Of a stretch of DNA of 64,000 bases, positions 1 through 8,210 are shown piece by piece; the stretch's first letter is position 1; each line of letters begins with the position of its first letter. Made by a program: the position numbers and the translations under genes. The notes under the pieces were generated by a model, which had not been told where the DNA came from, made no database searches, and was given only the letters and a program-made list of their open reading frames with translations. The DNA comes from Bradyrhizobium sp. 190. Its GTDB lineage: Bacteria > Pseudomonadota > Alphaproteobacteria > Rhizobiales > Xanthobacteraceae. Location of the stretch: contig NZ_JADPJL010000008.1 of the NCBI RefSeq assembly GCF_023073415.1, positions 806,001-870,000 on the forward strand, given 5' to 3'.

Positions 1-522
1 TATTTCGGCCTGCGGCTGCTGCTTGCGAGCCGCTTCGGCCGCATCATCGTCGGCATAAGGGAAAACGAACGGCGCGCCGAACTGCTGGGCTATGATCCGC
101 GGGCCTACAAGCTCGCGACCTTCACGATCGGAGGCGCGCTTGCCGGATTTGCCGGTTGCCTGTTCGCCAATTGGGGAAATTTCGTCAGCCCCACGATCTT
201 CGGCCTCGCCCAATCCGCGCAGATCATCATCTGGGTGATTGTCGGCGGGCGTGGCACACTGATCGGTCCGATCGTCGGCTGCATCGGCATTCAATGGCTC
301 ACTACCGCGCTCGGCGCCAACCAACCGAGCGGCGGCCCGGATTGGTGGGCCAAGATCTTTGCCAATGCGCCGTTGATCCTCGGTATCATCCTGATCGCGT
401 TCGTATTGCTGGTGCCGAAAGGGCTGGTGCCGACGCTCGGCGATCTCGGCCAATGGCTGCTGTCTTCACGCACCAAGCGGGCCAAGACGCGGCTGGAGCC
501 CAAGCGGGCGGAGGAGGGCTGA
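1..522 (+). CDS. ABC transporter permease, LivM/UrtC type (3' part only)
   Basis: Inner-membrane permease of a branched-chain amino acid/urea/amide class importer. The start lies left of the window, so only the last 173 residues are visible, open from base 1. They show several hydrophobic segments, the cytoplasmic loop RENERRAELLGYDP that docks the ATPase, and the VGGRGTL turn usual in LivM and UrtC proteins. The stop overlaps the ATG of the next gene by one base, so translation is probably coupled. The ATPases downstream resemble UrtD/UrtE and an amidase follows, so urea or a short amide is as likely a substrate as an amino acid; substrate is inference. Confidence 0.85.
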   Translation, partial: YFGLRLLLASRFGRIIVGIRENERRAELLGYDPRAYKLATFTIGGALAGFAGCLFANWGNFVSPTIFGLAQSAQIIIWVIVGGRGTLIGPIVGCIGIQWLTTALGANQPSGGPDWWAKIFANAPLILGIILIAFVLLVPKGLVPTLGDLGQWLLSSRTKRAKTRLEPKRAEEG

Positions 523-1244
523 TGGCCGCACCGCTGCTTCAGACCCGGGATCTCAGCATGCATTTCGGCGGCGTTCGTGCCGTGCGCCACGTCGACTTCT
601 CGCTGGCCGAAGGGGAGCTGCGCTGCCTTATCGGCCCGAACGGCGCTGGCAAGAGCACCTTCTTCAAGATGCTGACCGGGCAGCTGCAGCCAACCCATGG
701 ACACGTCCTGTTCCGTGGCCAGGAAATATCCTATGCCCACGCCCATGAGATCGCGCGGCTTGGCATCGGCATCAAGACCCAGGTTCCCAGCGTGTTTGAC
801 GGCCTCTCGGTGCGCGAAAACATCTGGCTGGCGGCAAGCCGGATTCATTCCCGGGAGCAAACCAAACGCGTCGTCGACGAGATGCTGGAACGGGTCGGCC
901 TGATCGAAGTGGCCGAACGCTTGGTCGGCCAACTCGCGCATGGGCAGCGGCAATGGGTCGAACTCGGCCTCGTACTGGCCACCGATCCTCAATTGATCCT
1001 GCTCGACGAGCCCGCCGCCGGCATGACGCATGAAGAGGTCCACAAGACCGCTGAACTGGTGCGCGAGATCAACCGAACCAAGGCGCTGATCGTCGTCGAG
1101 CACGACATGCAGTTCATCCGCATGATCGCCAAGCAGGTCACCGTGTTCAACCAGGGCAGCGTGCTGGTCGAGGACACGGTGGAAAGCATCATGCGCAATC
1201 CGCAGGTGCGCGACATCTATCTGGGCAAACAGGCGGCCGCATGA
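522..1244 (+). CDS. ABC transporter ATP-binding protein, LivG/UrtD type
   Basis: First ATPase of the importer, 240 residues. Walker A is GPNGAGKST near residue 40 and Walker B is LILLDEPAAGM. The signature is LAHGQRQW rather than LSGGQ; this H-G-x-x-QW form and the following AGMTHEE stretch are what I associate with UrtD-like subunits of urea/amide importers. The ATG at 522 was chosen because it overlaps the upstream stop and yields the usual family N terminus; the open frame extends further upstream but without family-like sequence. It overlaps the next ATPase gene by 4 bases (ATGA). Confidence 0.88.
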   Translation: MAAPLLQTRDLSMHFGGVRAVRHVDFSLAEGELRCLIGPNGAGKSTFFKMLTGQLQPTHGHVLFRGQEISYAHAHEIARLGIGIKTQVPSVFDGLSVRENIWLAASRIHSREQTKRVVDEMLERVGLIEVAERLVGQLAHGQRQWVELGLVLATDPQLILLDEPAAGMTHEEVHKTAELVREINRTKALIVVEHDMQFIRMIAKQVTVFNQGSVLVEDTVESIMRNPQVRDIYLGKQAAA

Positions 1245-1948
1245 TGCTCGATGTGCAGGGACTGCGAACGGGGTATGGCCGCATTCCGATCCTCAACGGG
1301 GTGAGCTTCTCCGTCAACGAGGGCGAATTCATCGGCATTCTCGGCCACAACGGCATGGGCAAGACGACGCTCCTGAAAGCGCTGATGGGCTTTTTGCCGG
1401 CGACCGGCGGGCGCGTGATGTTTGGCCACGACGACGTCACGACGGTCGAGCCTTATCGGCGCGCACGGCTTGGGCTCGGCTACGTGCCGCAGGGCCGCGA
1501 GATCTTCCCTGGGCTTACCGTCTACGAGAATCTGCGCATGGGTTGCAGCACGCAGGACGGCGCCGAGGAGGACATCATCGCAGCCGTGCTGGAGGAGTTT
1601 CCCCGCCTGAAGGCGTTGGTCGACCGCACCGGCAGCGCACTGTCGGGCGGCGAACAGCAACTATTGGCGATCGCGCGCTGCCTTTGCGGCGGCCCCCGTC
1701 TGGTCCTGCTGGATGAGCCGACGGAGGGCATTCAGCCTTCCATCATCGACGAGATCGTCGAGACCCTGCAGCGTTTGCGGGCCAAGAGCGGGCTCACGAT
1801 GATCCTGGTCGAGCAGAATCTCGACTTCATCGCTGCGCTCTCGCAACGCATCCTTATCATCCAGAAGGGGGCGATCATCCGGGAGGTGGCGCCGGCCGAA
1901 CTCGGCGACGCAAGCCTGGTCGGAGAATTCGTCGGTATCGCAACGTAA
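1241..1948 (+). CDS. ABC transporter ATP-binding protein, LivF/UrtE type
   Basis: Second ATPase of the importer, 235 residues, full length for LivF. Walker A is GHNGMGKTT, the signature is LSGGEQQLLAIAR, Walker B is LVLLDEPTEGIQPSII. The TEGIQPSII segment is a hallmark I associate with UrtE and FmdF-like subunits, again hinting at urea or short amides. Starts in a 4-base overlap with the preceding ATPase gene, so permease and both ATPases are one transcription unit. A small hairpin (1950-1966) follows before the amidase. Confidence 0.88.
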   Translation: MMLDVQGLRTGYGRIPILNGVSFSVNEGEFIGILGHNGMGKTTLLKALMGFLPATGGRVMFGHDDVTTVEPYRRARLGLGYVPQGREIFPGLTVYENLRMGCSTQDGAEEDIIAAVLEEFPRLKALVDRTGSALSGGEQQLLAIARCLCGGPRLVLLDEPTEGIQPSIIDEIVETLQRLRAKSGLTMILVEQNLDFIAALSQRILIIQKGAIIREVAPAELGDASLVGEFVGIAT

Positions 1949-1949
1949 A

Positions 1950-1966
1950 GCCCGCTTCTCGCGGGC
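1950..1966 (+). other. Small intercistronic hairpin
   Basis: GCCCGC and GCGGGC pair around a 5-base loop just after the LivF-type ATPase stop codon. No U-tract follows. More likely an mRNA-processing or stability element between ATPase and amidase genes than a full terminator. Confidence 0.4.
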
Positions 1967-1989
1967 ATGATCAGAGGGAGACCCAAGCC

Positions 1990-3504
1990 ATGGCAGTCAG
2001 GAGACCCACACTCGATCAACTGCGCAGCGTCGCCGAAGACCTCGGCATGCATATGGGCGACGAAGAGCTCAAATCCTACGACGCCCTGATGCAGGCGAAC
2101 TACGCTGCCTACGAAGCGGTCGACGCCATGCCGGACTATGTCCCGGCGGTGAAATATCCGCGGACGCCGGGCTATCGCCCGGAAGGCGAGGAGAACAAAT
2201 ACAACGCCTGGTACGTCAAGACCGAGATCAAGGGCGCCCCCAGCGGCAAGCTTGCCGGCAAGACCATCGCGCTGAAGGACAACATCTGCCTCGCCGGCGT
2301 TCCCATGATGAACGGCGCCTCGACCCTCGAAGGCTACACGCCCGATACGGATGCGACCATCGTCACCCGCATGCTCGATGCCGGCGGCACCATCATCGGC
2401 AAGGTCCATTGCGAATATTTCTGCTTCTCCGGCGGGAGCCACACCTGCGCTGCCGGTCCGGTCCACAACCCGCACAAGATGGGCTACTCCGCGGGCGGCT
2501 CGTCGTCGGGCAGCGCGGTCGTGGTGGCGACCGGTGAGGCCGATATGGCGATCGGCGGCGACCAGGGCGGATCGATCCGCATTCCGGCGGCCTTCAGCGG
2601 CATTTACGGGATGAAGGCCACGTATGGCCTCGTGCCTTATACCGGCGTGATGCCGATCGAGCTCACGATCGATCACACTGGCCCGATGACGGCCAACGTC
2701 CGCGACAACGCGCTGCTGCTGGAGGTACTGGCGGGTGCGGATGGACTCGATCCCCGCCAAGGCGCGCTCAGGGTTGCGAAGTATACCGACGAGATCGGCG
2801 GCGGCGTCAGGGGATTGCGTATCGGCGTCGTCAAGGAAGGTTTTGGGCATCCGAGTTCGGAGGCGGACGTCGATGCCAAGGTCAAGGCGGGCGCCGACCT
2901 GTTCCGCAAGCTTGGCGCCACCGTCGAGGAAATCTCGATCCCGATGCATCTCGCAGCGCCCGCGATCTGGCTGCCGATCGCCGCCGAAGGCGCCACCGAG
3001 TTCATGATGAAGGGCAACGGCATGGGGACCAATTGGCGCGGTCTCTACAATACCACGCTGCTTGACGCCCACTCGGCCTGGAAGCATCGCGCCGACGAAT
3101 TGTCCGACAGTCTCAAGATCACGATGCTGCTCGGCCAATACTTCACAAAGCACTATCGCGGTCATTTCTACGCCAAGGCACAGAATTTGAACCGCAAGCT
3201 GCGCGCTGCCTATGACGCGGCGATGAGCAATTACGACCTGCTGTTGATGCCGACCTTGCCGATGAAGGCGACGCCGCTGCCGCCGCCGGACGCGCCGCGC
3301 GAACTCTATATCCAGCGCGCGTTCGAAATGGTTCCCAACACCGCGCCGTTCAACGCCAGCGGACATCCGGCAATGAGCCTTCCCTGCGGCATGAGCAACG
3401 GTCTGCCGGTCGGGCTGATGTTGATCGGCAAGTATTTTGACGAACCGACGATCTATCGCGCCGCCGCCGCGTTCGAAGGCGCAGGCGACTGGAGGAAGAT
3501 GTAA
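1990..3504 (+). CDS. Amidase-signature family amidase
   Basis: Hydrolyses an amide to acid plus ammonia; 504 residues, as expected for wide-spectrum amidases of the kind found beside nitrile hydratases. The Ser-cisSer-Lys triad is visible: Lys96 in ALKDN, Ser171 in AGGSSSGS and Ser195 in GGDQGGSIRIP; the 24-residue spacing of the two serines matches the family. The C-terminal third carries the usual NASGHPAMSLP segment. AGAGGGAGA-like ribosome site ends about 10 bases before the ATG. It lies 41 bases after the ABC ATPases, so the importer may supply its substrate. No nitrile hydratase is visible, and the true amide is unknown. Glu-tRNA(Gln) amidotransferase GatA is less likely given the sequence and absence of gatB/gatC. 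Confidence 0.88.
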   Translation: MAVRRPTLDQLRSVAEDLGMHMGDEELKSYDALMQANYAAYEAVDAMPDYVPAVKYPRTPGYRPEGEENKYNAWYVKTEIKGAPSGKLAGKTIALKDNICLAGVPMMNGASTLEGYTPDTDATIVTRMLDAGGTIIGKVHCEYFCFSGGSHTCAAGPVHNPHKMGYSAGGSSSGSAVVVATGEADMAIGGDQGGSIRIPAAFSGIYGMKATYGLVPYTGVMPIELTIDHTGPMTANVRDNALLLEVLAGADGLDPRQGALRVAKYTDEIGGGVRGLRIGVVKEGFGHPSSEADVDAKVKAGADLFRKLGATVEEISIPMHLAAPAIWLPIAAEGATEFMMKGNGMGTNWRGLYNTTLLDAHSAWKHRADELSDSLKITMLLGQYFTKHYRGHFYAKAQNLNRKLRAAYDAAMSNYDLLLMPTLPMKATPLPPPDAPRELYIQRAFEMVPNTAPFNASGHPAMSLPCGMSNGLPVGLMLIGKYFDEPTIYRAAAAFEGAGDWRKM

Positions 3505-3513
3505 CCGGATCGA

Positions 3514-3543
3514 GGCGGCCTGCCGGCATGCGAGCAGGCCGCC
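3514..3543 (+). other. Strong hairpin between amidase and SDR genes
   Basis: Perfect 10-bp stem, GGCGGCCTGC with GCAGGCCGCC, around a 10-base loop, starting 10 bases after the amidase stop. There is no T-run after it, and the next gene starts 21 bases later in the same direction. It could lower expression of the downstream SDR or protect the upstream mRNA. Confidence 0.5.
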
Positions 3544-3564
3544 GCACCAGCAACGGAGGCGACC

Positions 3565-4320
3565 ATGGATCTCGGATTAAAGGGAAAGAGCGCGCTCGTG
3601 ACCGGCGGTAGCAAGGGCATTGGGCTTGCGATCGCCGAGCTGTTTGCAGCCGAGGGCGCCAACGTCGCGATCTGCGCGCGGAATGCCGACGAGGTCGGTA
3701 ATGTCGTGAAGAGCCTGTTGGCGAAAGGTGTCAAATCGTGGGGCAGGGCGGTTGATGTCGCCGACCCGGATGCGCTGAAGGGCTGGATTGATGGCGCCGC
3801 CGCCGAACTCGGCGGCATCGATACCATCGTCTGCAACGTCAGCGCGCTGGCGGTTGGCGATACGGCCGAGACCTGGGAGAAATCGTTCCGCACCGACATG
3901 ATGCATACCGTCAATTCCGTCGCGGCCGCGGTGCCCTATCTGGAAAGGTCGAAATCGGCATCGATCATCATCGTCTCCAGCGTGTCGGGCTTCGAGGTCG
4001 ATTTCGCCGCCGGTTCGTATGGCGCGTTCAAGGCGGCCTTGATCCACTACGCCAAGGGCCTCAGCAATCAGCTGATCGCCAAGGGCATCCGCGTCAACGC
4101 GGTGTCGCCGGGCAATACCTATTTCGAAGGCGGCATCTGGCAGAATATCGAGCGCGGCATGCCCGATCTCTACAAGACGGCGATGTCGCTCAATCCGACC
4201 GGACGCATGGGCACGCCGCAGGAAGTCGCCGCCGGCGTGGTGTTCCTAGCGAGCCCGGTAGCTAGCCGCATCTCCGGCACCAACCTCATCGTCGATGGGG
4301 CGCTGACAAAGGCCGTCTAG
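3565..4320 (+). CDS. Short-chain dehydrogenase/reductase (SDR)
   Basis: Classical SDR of 251 residues, NAD(P)-dependent. The nucleotide-binding motif TGGSKGIG is at residues 13-20 and the catalytic set is Ser139, Tyr152 and Lys156 (YGAFK). The usual NNAG motif is replaced by CNVSA near residue 90, a variant seen in some SDRs of the FabG-like group. The C terminus GTNLIVDGALTKAV is typical. It is last in the amide-transporter/amidase run and followed by a terminator-like hairpin. The substrate cannot be told from the sequence. Confidence 0.85.
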   Translation: MDLGLKGKSALVTGGSKGIGLAIAELFAAEGANVAICARNADEVGNVVKSLLAKGVKSWGRAVDVADPDALKGWIDGAAAELGGIDTIVCNVSALAVGDTAETWEKSFRTDMMHTVNSVAAAVPYLERSKSASIIIVSSVSGFEVDFAAGSYGAFKAALIHYAKGLSNQLIAKGIRVNAVSPGNTYFEGGIWQNIERGMPDLYKTAMSLNPTGRMGTPQEVAAGVVFLASPVASRISGTNLIVDGALTKAV

Positions 4321-4357
4321 CGAGCTGTTGGACCGGGGGTCCGCTTGCAGCTCGTTT
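4321..4357 (+). terminator. Terminator-like bipartite hairpin after the SDR gene
   Basis: An outer 7-bp stem (CGAGCTG with CAGCTCG) encloses an inner 5-bp stem (GGACC with GGTCC), followed by TTT. It begins right after the SDR stop codon, so probably ends the transporter-amidase-SDR transcript. Confidence 0.5.
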
Positions 4358-4970
4358 GGCAGGAAGACGTGGGTGCTGGCGCTCGCTCAACGTCTCCGCT
4401 ACGGGAGATGTGATTGCGCGCGGCAAGCCAAAATTGGCGAAGCCGGCGAGGGGGCAAATCGCAGAATGGGCGATTATGGAATGTTCCTCCTTAGAGAAAT
4501 GCAGACTCGGCTTGAACTTCGTACGAACGTTATGCCGCGAAATCGGAAAGAGCGCAGTTAACCTGATACTGGCTGCGATGCAGCCGTCTTCTTCTATATC
4601 CATTTACAGAACATGGATTGAGCCGGCGGCCAGCGCAGCGCACCTCTAGGGAAGAAGCATGCTGGCCGATGTGAGCGCTGCAACTGCACACAAATCGGAT
4701 AGCTCGTCGTGGTTTCGCTGTGTGCACTCGGCACGACCTGTATGTTGAATTCGGCGAACTTGCCGGCGAGTTCATCGAGAAGCCTTGCAGCATCGTCTTG
4801 ACGCGACGACCGGCCCTGGAGATTGAAAGCGCAGAGGGTCAAGGGTTGAGCGGATGTCCGATATAGATCCTTGCTTAGCGATCGGCCGCGGCTTGTTGCG
4901 TCCCGGTACGAGACCTTCCTGTTTCCCTGAAGAGCTCTGGCGTACCGAGCTATTGCCCATTCCAAGAGTA
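4358..4970. other. Intergenic stretch without a recognised gene
   Basis: About 600 bases between the SDR terminator and the HAD phosphatase. Short open frames exist on both strands (for example 4356-4649 forward and 4594-4965 reverse), but none has a good ribosome site or recognisable protein content, and they overlap one another. I see no RNA gene or IS end. The right edge holds the probable promoter/operator of the next operon. Confidence 0.5.
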
Positions 4971-4972
4971 TA

Positions 4973-4988
4973 TGCTCTGATTAGAGCA
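4973..4988 (+). promoter_or_regulatory. Inverted repeat upstream of HAD/SorC operon
   Basis: TGCTCT and AGAGCA form a perfect 6-bp inverted repeat around GATT, ending 11 bases before the HAD gene start. The half-site is preceded by TA, giving TATGCTC, which recurs at 6785-6791 in front of the polyol transporter. A SorC autoregulatory site is a reasonable guess. Confidence 0.35.
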
Positions 4989-4999
4989 GGAGACTTGTG

Positions 5000-5668
5000 A
5001 TGGCGAAGCCCGATCTCATCATCTTCGATTGCGATGGCGTGCTGATCGACAGCGAGGTGCTGAGCTGCCGCTGCCTGTCGGAAGTTCTGGCGCGGTACGA
5101 CATCAACCTTGGAGTGGATCAGGCGCAGGATTTGTTCCTTGGACGAAGTGTGACGGCGGTGCGCGAACACTACGAAGCGCTGGGACGCTCGATCCCCGCG
5201 CAATTTCCGGCCGAATTAAGGACCAGCGTTCGCGCTGCGTTTCATTCTTCGCTTTGTCCGATTGATGGGGTGAATTCAGTTCTCCAGGACTTGCAAATCC
5301 CGCATTGTGTCGCCTCGTCCAGCGAGGTCGATCGGGTGTCTTTCTCCCTTTCTTTGACCGGCCTAGCGCCGCATTTCGGCGCGCGCCTCCTCTATACCTC
5401 CCAAATGGTGGAACGCGGCAAGCCGGCGCCCGACCTCTTCCTCTACGCGGCCGAAAGGATGCAAGTGGATCCGCATCGCACCCTGGTGATCGAGGATAGC
5501 GTTAGCGGCGTCAAGGCGGGCAAGTCGGCTGGTATGACCGTCTGGGGATTTGTCGGAGGCAGCCACTATCAATCGCGTGACGGCAACGCCATTCTGCGCG
5601 AAGCGGGGGCTGATCGGGTGTTCGGACGAATGGCGGATTTCTGGCGGACGGATCGGCAAGGAGACTGA
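5000..5668 (+). CDS. HAD-superfamily sugar phosphatase
   Basis: Phosphatase of the beta-phosphoglucomutase/phosphoglycolate phosphatase-like HAD subfamily, 222 residues. Motif I is FDCDGVLIDS near the N terminus, motif III Lys is in RGKPAPDLF and motif IV acids are in VIEDSVSGVKAG. Such enzymes act on sugar or sugar-alcohol phosphates. ATG 5000 is preferred over the in-frame GTG at 4997 because AGGAG (4988-4992) is then 7 bases away. Its stop overlaps the start of the SorC regulator by one base, so it likely detoxifies or balances a phosphorylated intermediate of the polyol pathway encoded next; that role is inferred. Confidence 0.82.
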   Translation: MAKPDLIIFDCDGVLIDSEVLSCRCLSEVLARYDINLGVDQAQDLFLGRSVTAVREHYEALGRSIPAQFPAELRTSVRAAFHSSLCPIDGVNSVLQDLQIPHCVASSSEVDRVSFSLSLTGLAPHFGARLLYTSQMVERGKPAPDLFLYAAERMQVDPHRTLVIEDSVSGVKAGKSAGMTVWGFVGGSHYQSRDGNAILREAGADRVFGRMADFWRTDRQGD

Positions 5669-6624
5669 TGGCGTCATCCGACAACGAGAAGTCGCGTCTC
5701 GACGAAGCCGCGCGGGCAGGCTGGCTCTATTTTATTGCCGGTCACACCCAGGACGAAATCGCCAAGATGCTGAAGGTATCGCGCGCATCGGCCCAGCGCC
5801 TGGTTTCACTCTGTCTTGCCGAGCGCCTGATTACCTTCCGGCTGGAGCACCCGATCACAGCCTGCATGGAGTTGGCAGCACGGCTGAAGGACTTGTTTCA
5901 CCTCGTCTACTGCGAAGTGGTGCCAACCGACCCCGCCGCGCCGCTCTCGGCGGCCGGGATTGCCGAGCGGGCTGCGAACATCCTCGAAACGACGCTGCGC
6001 ACCGAGAAGCCGACGATCGTTGCGCTTGGCACCGGGAGAGCGGTGCGGGCCGCCGTCGAGCGCGTGTCTCCGATCGACTGTCCGAATCACCAGATCGTGT
6101 CGCTGGTCGGAAACATTTCGGCCGACGGCTCTGCCAGCTTCTTCGACACCGTCGGTCGTCTCGCCGATCGGACCAAGGCGCGCCACTATCCGATGCCGCT
6201 GCCGTTTCTGATGTCGTCCGAGCGCGAGCGCGACCAGATGCTCAAGATAGATCCGATTGCCAGGGTGAGAGCGGTCGCCGCCAAGGCCGACCTGCGGCTT
6301 GTCGGGGTCGGGCAGATGGATCGGCAGGCGCAAGTCCACATTGACGGTTTCGTCTCGCGCGAAGAACTGCTCGAGATGATGCGGCTGGGCGCCGTTGGCG
6401 AACTGACCGGCTGGGCATTCGACGAGGAGGGGCACCTCATCAAAGGCGGAACAAACCTTCGCCTCACCAGCATCCCGCCGCGGGTACCTGCCGAGGCCCT
6501 CACCATCGGAGCGGCGGTCGGTCGTGCCAAGGTTGCGGCCATCAGGGCGGCGCTCAAGGGGCGGCTGCTGAACGGGCTGATCACCGATGAGGCGACGGCT
6601 AGCGCGATCCTCAAGTCTAACTGA
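5668..6624 (+). CDS. SorC/DeoR-type sugar-binding transcriptional regulator
   Basis: 318-residue regulator. An N-terminal helix-turn-helix (about residues 20-55, DEIAKMLKVSRASAQRLV) is followed by a sugar-phosphate-binding SorC domain; GTGRAV near residue 125 corresponds to the ligand loop of the family. These proteins are effector-controlled regulators of polyol and pentitol operons (for example SmoC-like). Translationally coupled to the HAD gene and placed just before the polyol ABC transporter, so it very probably controls it; candidate sites lie at 4973-4988 and 6760-6792. Confidence 0.88.
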   Translation: MASSDNEKSRLDEAARAGWLYFIAGHTQDEIAKMLKVSRASAQRLVSLCLAERLITFRLEHPITACMELAARLKDLFHLVYCEVVPTDPAAPLSAAGIAERAANILETTLRTEKPTIVALGTGRAVRAAVERVSPIDCPNHQIVSLVGNISADGSASFFDTVGRLADRTKARHYPMPLPFLMSSERERDQMLKIDPIARVRAVAAKADLRLVGVGQMDRQAQVHIDGFVSREELLEMMRLGAVGELTGWAFDEEGHLIKGGTNLRLTSIPPRVPAEALTIGAAVGRAKVAAIRAALKGRLLNGLITDEATASAILKSN

Positions 6625-6737
6625 CCGGTCTTTCGGCCTCGTCGCGCGCGAGTTTCCCGCCCGCCGATCCGGGTAGGTGGGCCTATCGAACCGTGTCCTC
6701 CCGCCTGCGCGTCCGTGCACAAGCGCAATTCCGATCC

Positions 6738-6743
6738 TTGACA
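6738..6743 (+). promoter_or_regulatory. Candidate -35 box of the polyol transporter operon
   Basis: Perfect TTGACA. Possible -10 sequences (GAACAT at 6761 or CATAAT at 6764) sit 17-20 bases downstream and overlap the left operator half-site at 6760-6767, the arrangement expected for repression or SorC control. Confidence 0.4.
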
Positions 6744-6759
6744 ACCTATGGAGTCAATG

Positions 6760-6792
6760 TGAACATAATTGCAAGGCGTGGGCATATGCTCA
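6760..6792 (+). promoter_or_regulatory. Candidate SorC operator before the polyol transporter
   Basis: TGAACATA (6760-6767) and TATGCTCA (6785-6792) form an inverted repeat matching at 7 of 8 positions, with centres 25 bases apart. The half-site recalls SorC-family operators, and the right half is shared with the region before the HAD/SorC genes. Confidence 0.45.
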
Positions 6793-6813
6793 ACGTCACT
6801 AAGGGAGGTTATC

Positions 6814-8127
6814 GTGAAACACGTCCTCAGCGCCCTCCTGGGCGCGGCTACCTTGTTGGGCGCAGCCCCTTCCATCGCACAGACAACCCTGACCATCGCC
6901 ACGGTGAACAACGGCGACATGATCCGGATGCAGGCGCTGACCAACGAATTCACCGCCAAGAATCCTGACATCACCGTCAAATGGGTGACGCTCGAAGAGA
7001 ACGTCCTGCGCCAGCGCGTCACCACCGACATCGCGACCAAGGGTGGACAGTTCGACGTGCTTACCATCGGCACCTATGAGGTCCCGATCTGGGCCAAGAA
7101 GAACTGGCTCATTCCGCTCGACAACCTCGGGTCCGACTACGACACCGCGGACCTGCTCCCCAAGATCCGCGACGCAGTCTCGGCATCAGGCAAGCTGTAC
7201 GCCGCGCCGTTCTACGGCGAGAGTTCGATGGTGATGTATCGCACCGACCTGTTCCAGAAGGCCGGCTTGACGATGCCGGAAAACCCAACCTGGGATTTCG
7301 TGATCGACGCAGCCAAGAAGCTCACCGACAAATCCGACGGCGTCTACGGCATCTGCCTGAGGGGCAAGGCCGGCTGGGGCGAGAACATGGCGTTCCTGAC
7401 CGCGATGTCGAACTCGTTCGGCGCGCGCTGGTTCGATGAGAAGTGGCAGCCGCAGTTCGACAAGCCGGAATGGAAGAAGACGCTCTCGACCTATGTCGAT
7501 CTGATGAAGGCTGCAGGTCCTCCCGGCGCCAGCTCGAACGGCTTCAATGAAAACCTCGCGCTGTTCAACTCCGGCAAATGCGCGATGTGGATCGATGCCA
7601 CGGTGGCCGCCTCATTTGTCACCAACCCAAAGGACTCCAAGGTGGCAGACAAGGTCGGCTTTGCGCTCGCGCCGAATGCGGGGCTAGGCAAGAACGCCAA
7701 CTGGCTGTGGGCGTGGAATCTCGCGATCCCTGCGGGCTCGAAGAAGACCGCCGCCGCGGAAAAATTCATCGCTTGGGCGACCAGCAAGGACTACACCAAG
7801 CTCGTCGCCTCGAAGGAGGGATGGGCCAACGTGCCGCCCGGCACGCGAACCTCGCTCTACCAGAATCCGGAATATCTGAAGGTCGCGCCCTTCGCCAAGC
7901 TGACGCTGGCATCGATCGACGCCGCCGATCCGAACAAGCCGAGTGTGCAGCCGGTGCCGTATGTCGGCGTGCAGTACGCAGCGATTCCGGAGTTCCAGGG
8001 CATTGGCACCAGTGTCGGTCAGCAATTCTCGGCGGCGTTGGCCGGCTCCTCGACGGTGGATGCTGCGCTCGCAGCCGCGCAAACAGCCACCGAACGCGAA
8101 ATGAAGCGCGCCGGTTATATCAAATAG
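6814..8127 (+). CDS. Polyol/sugar ABC transporter substrate-binding protein
   Basis: Periplasmic extracellular solute-binding protein family 1, 437 residues. A signal peptide is clear (hydrophobic ALLGAATLLGAAPSIAQ with cleavage near SIAQ-TTL). I start it at GTG 6814, 4 bases after AGGGAGG (6802-6808); the longer frame from 6769 adds residues unlike a signal peptide. The mature part has the family's NNGDMIRMQALTNEF start and a GESSMVMYRTDLF segment. It heads a permease-permease-ATPase set, so it captures the polyol or sugar. The SmoE-like (sorbitol/mannitol) group fits best. Confidence 0.88.
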   Translation: MKHVLSALLGAATLLGAAPSIAQTTLTIATVNNGDMIRMQALTNEFTAKNPDITVKWVTLEENVLRQRVTTDIATKGGQFDVLTIGTYEVPIWAKKNWLIPLDNLGSDYDTADLLPKIRDAVSASGKLYAAPFYGESSMVMYRTDLFQKAGLTMPENPTWDFVIDAAKKLTDKSDGVYGICLRGKAGWGENMAFLTAMSNSFGARWFDEKWQPQFDKPEWKKTLSTYVDLMKAAGPPGASSNGFNENLALFNSGKCAMWIDATVAASFVTNPKDSKVADKVGFALAPNAGLGKNANWLWAWNLAIPAGSKKTAAAEKFIAWATSKDYTKLVASKEGWANVPPGTRTSLYQNPEYLKVAPFAKLTLASIDAADPNKPSVQPVPYVGVQYAAIPEFQGIGTSVGQQFSAALAGSSTVDAALAAAQTATEREMKRAGYIK

Positions 8128-8210
8128 CGCGCCACGCCAATCTTGGCTTCTGACCGACCGGAGCTCGGACGGCAGCCACATCTCCCTTCAAGAGATAGCA
8201 GGAGGCGACG

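Noticed and set aside
1732..3366. Long reverse-strand open frame of 544 codons over the amidase
   Set aside because: Arg/His/Asp-rich composition of an antisense shadow in GC-rich DNA; the forward amidase has a full catalytic triad.
4356..4965. Small open frames between the SDR and HAD genes
   Set aside because: Mutually overlapping on both strands, without ribosome sites or recognisable content.
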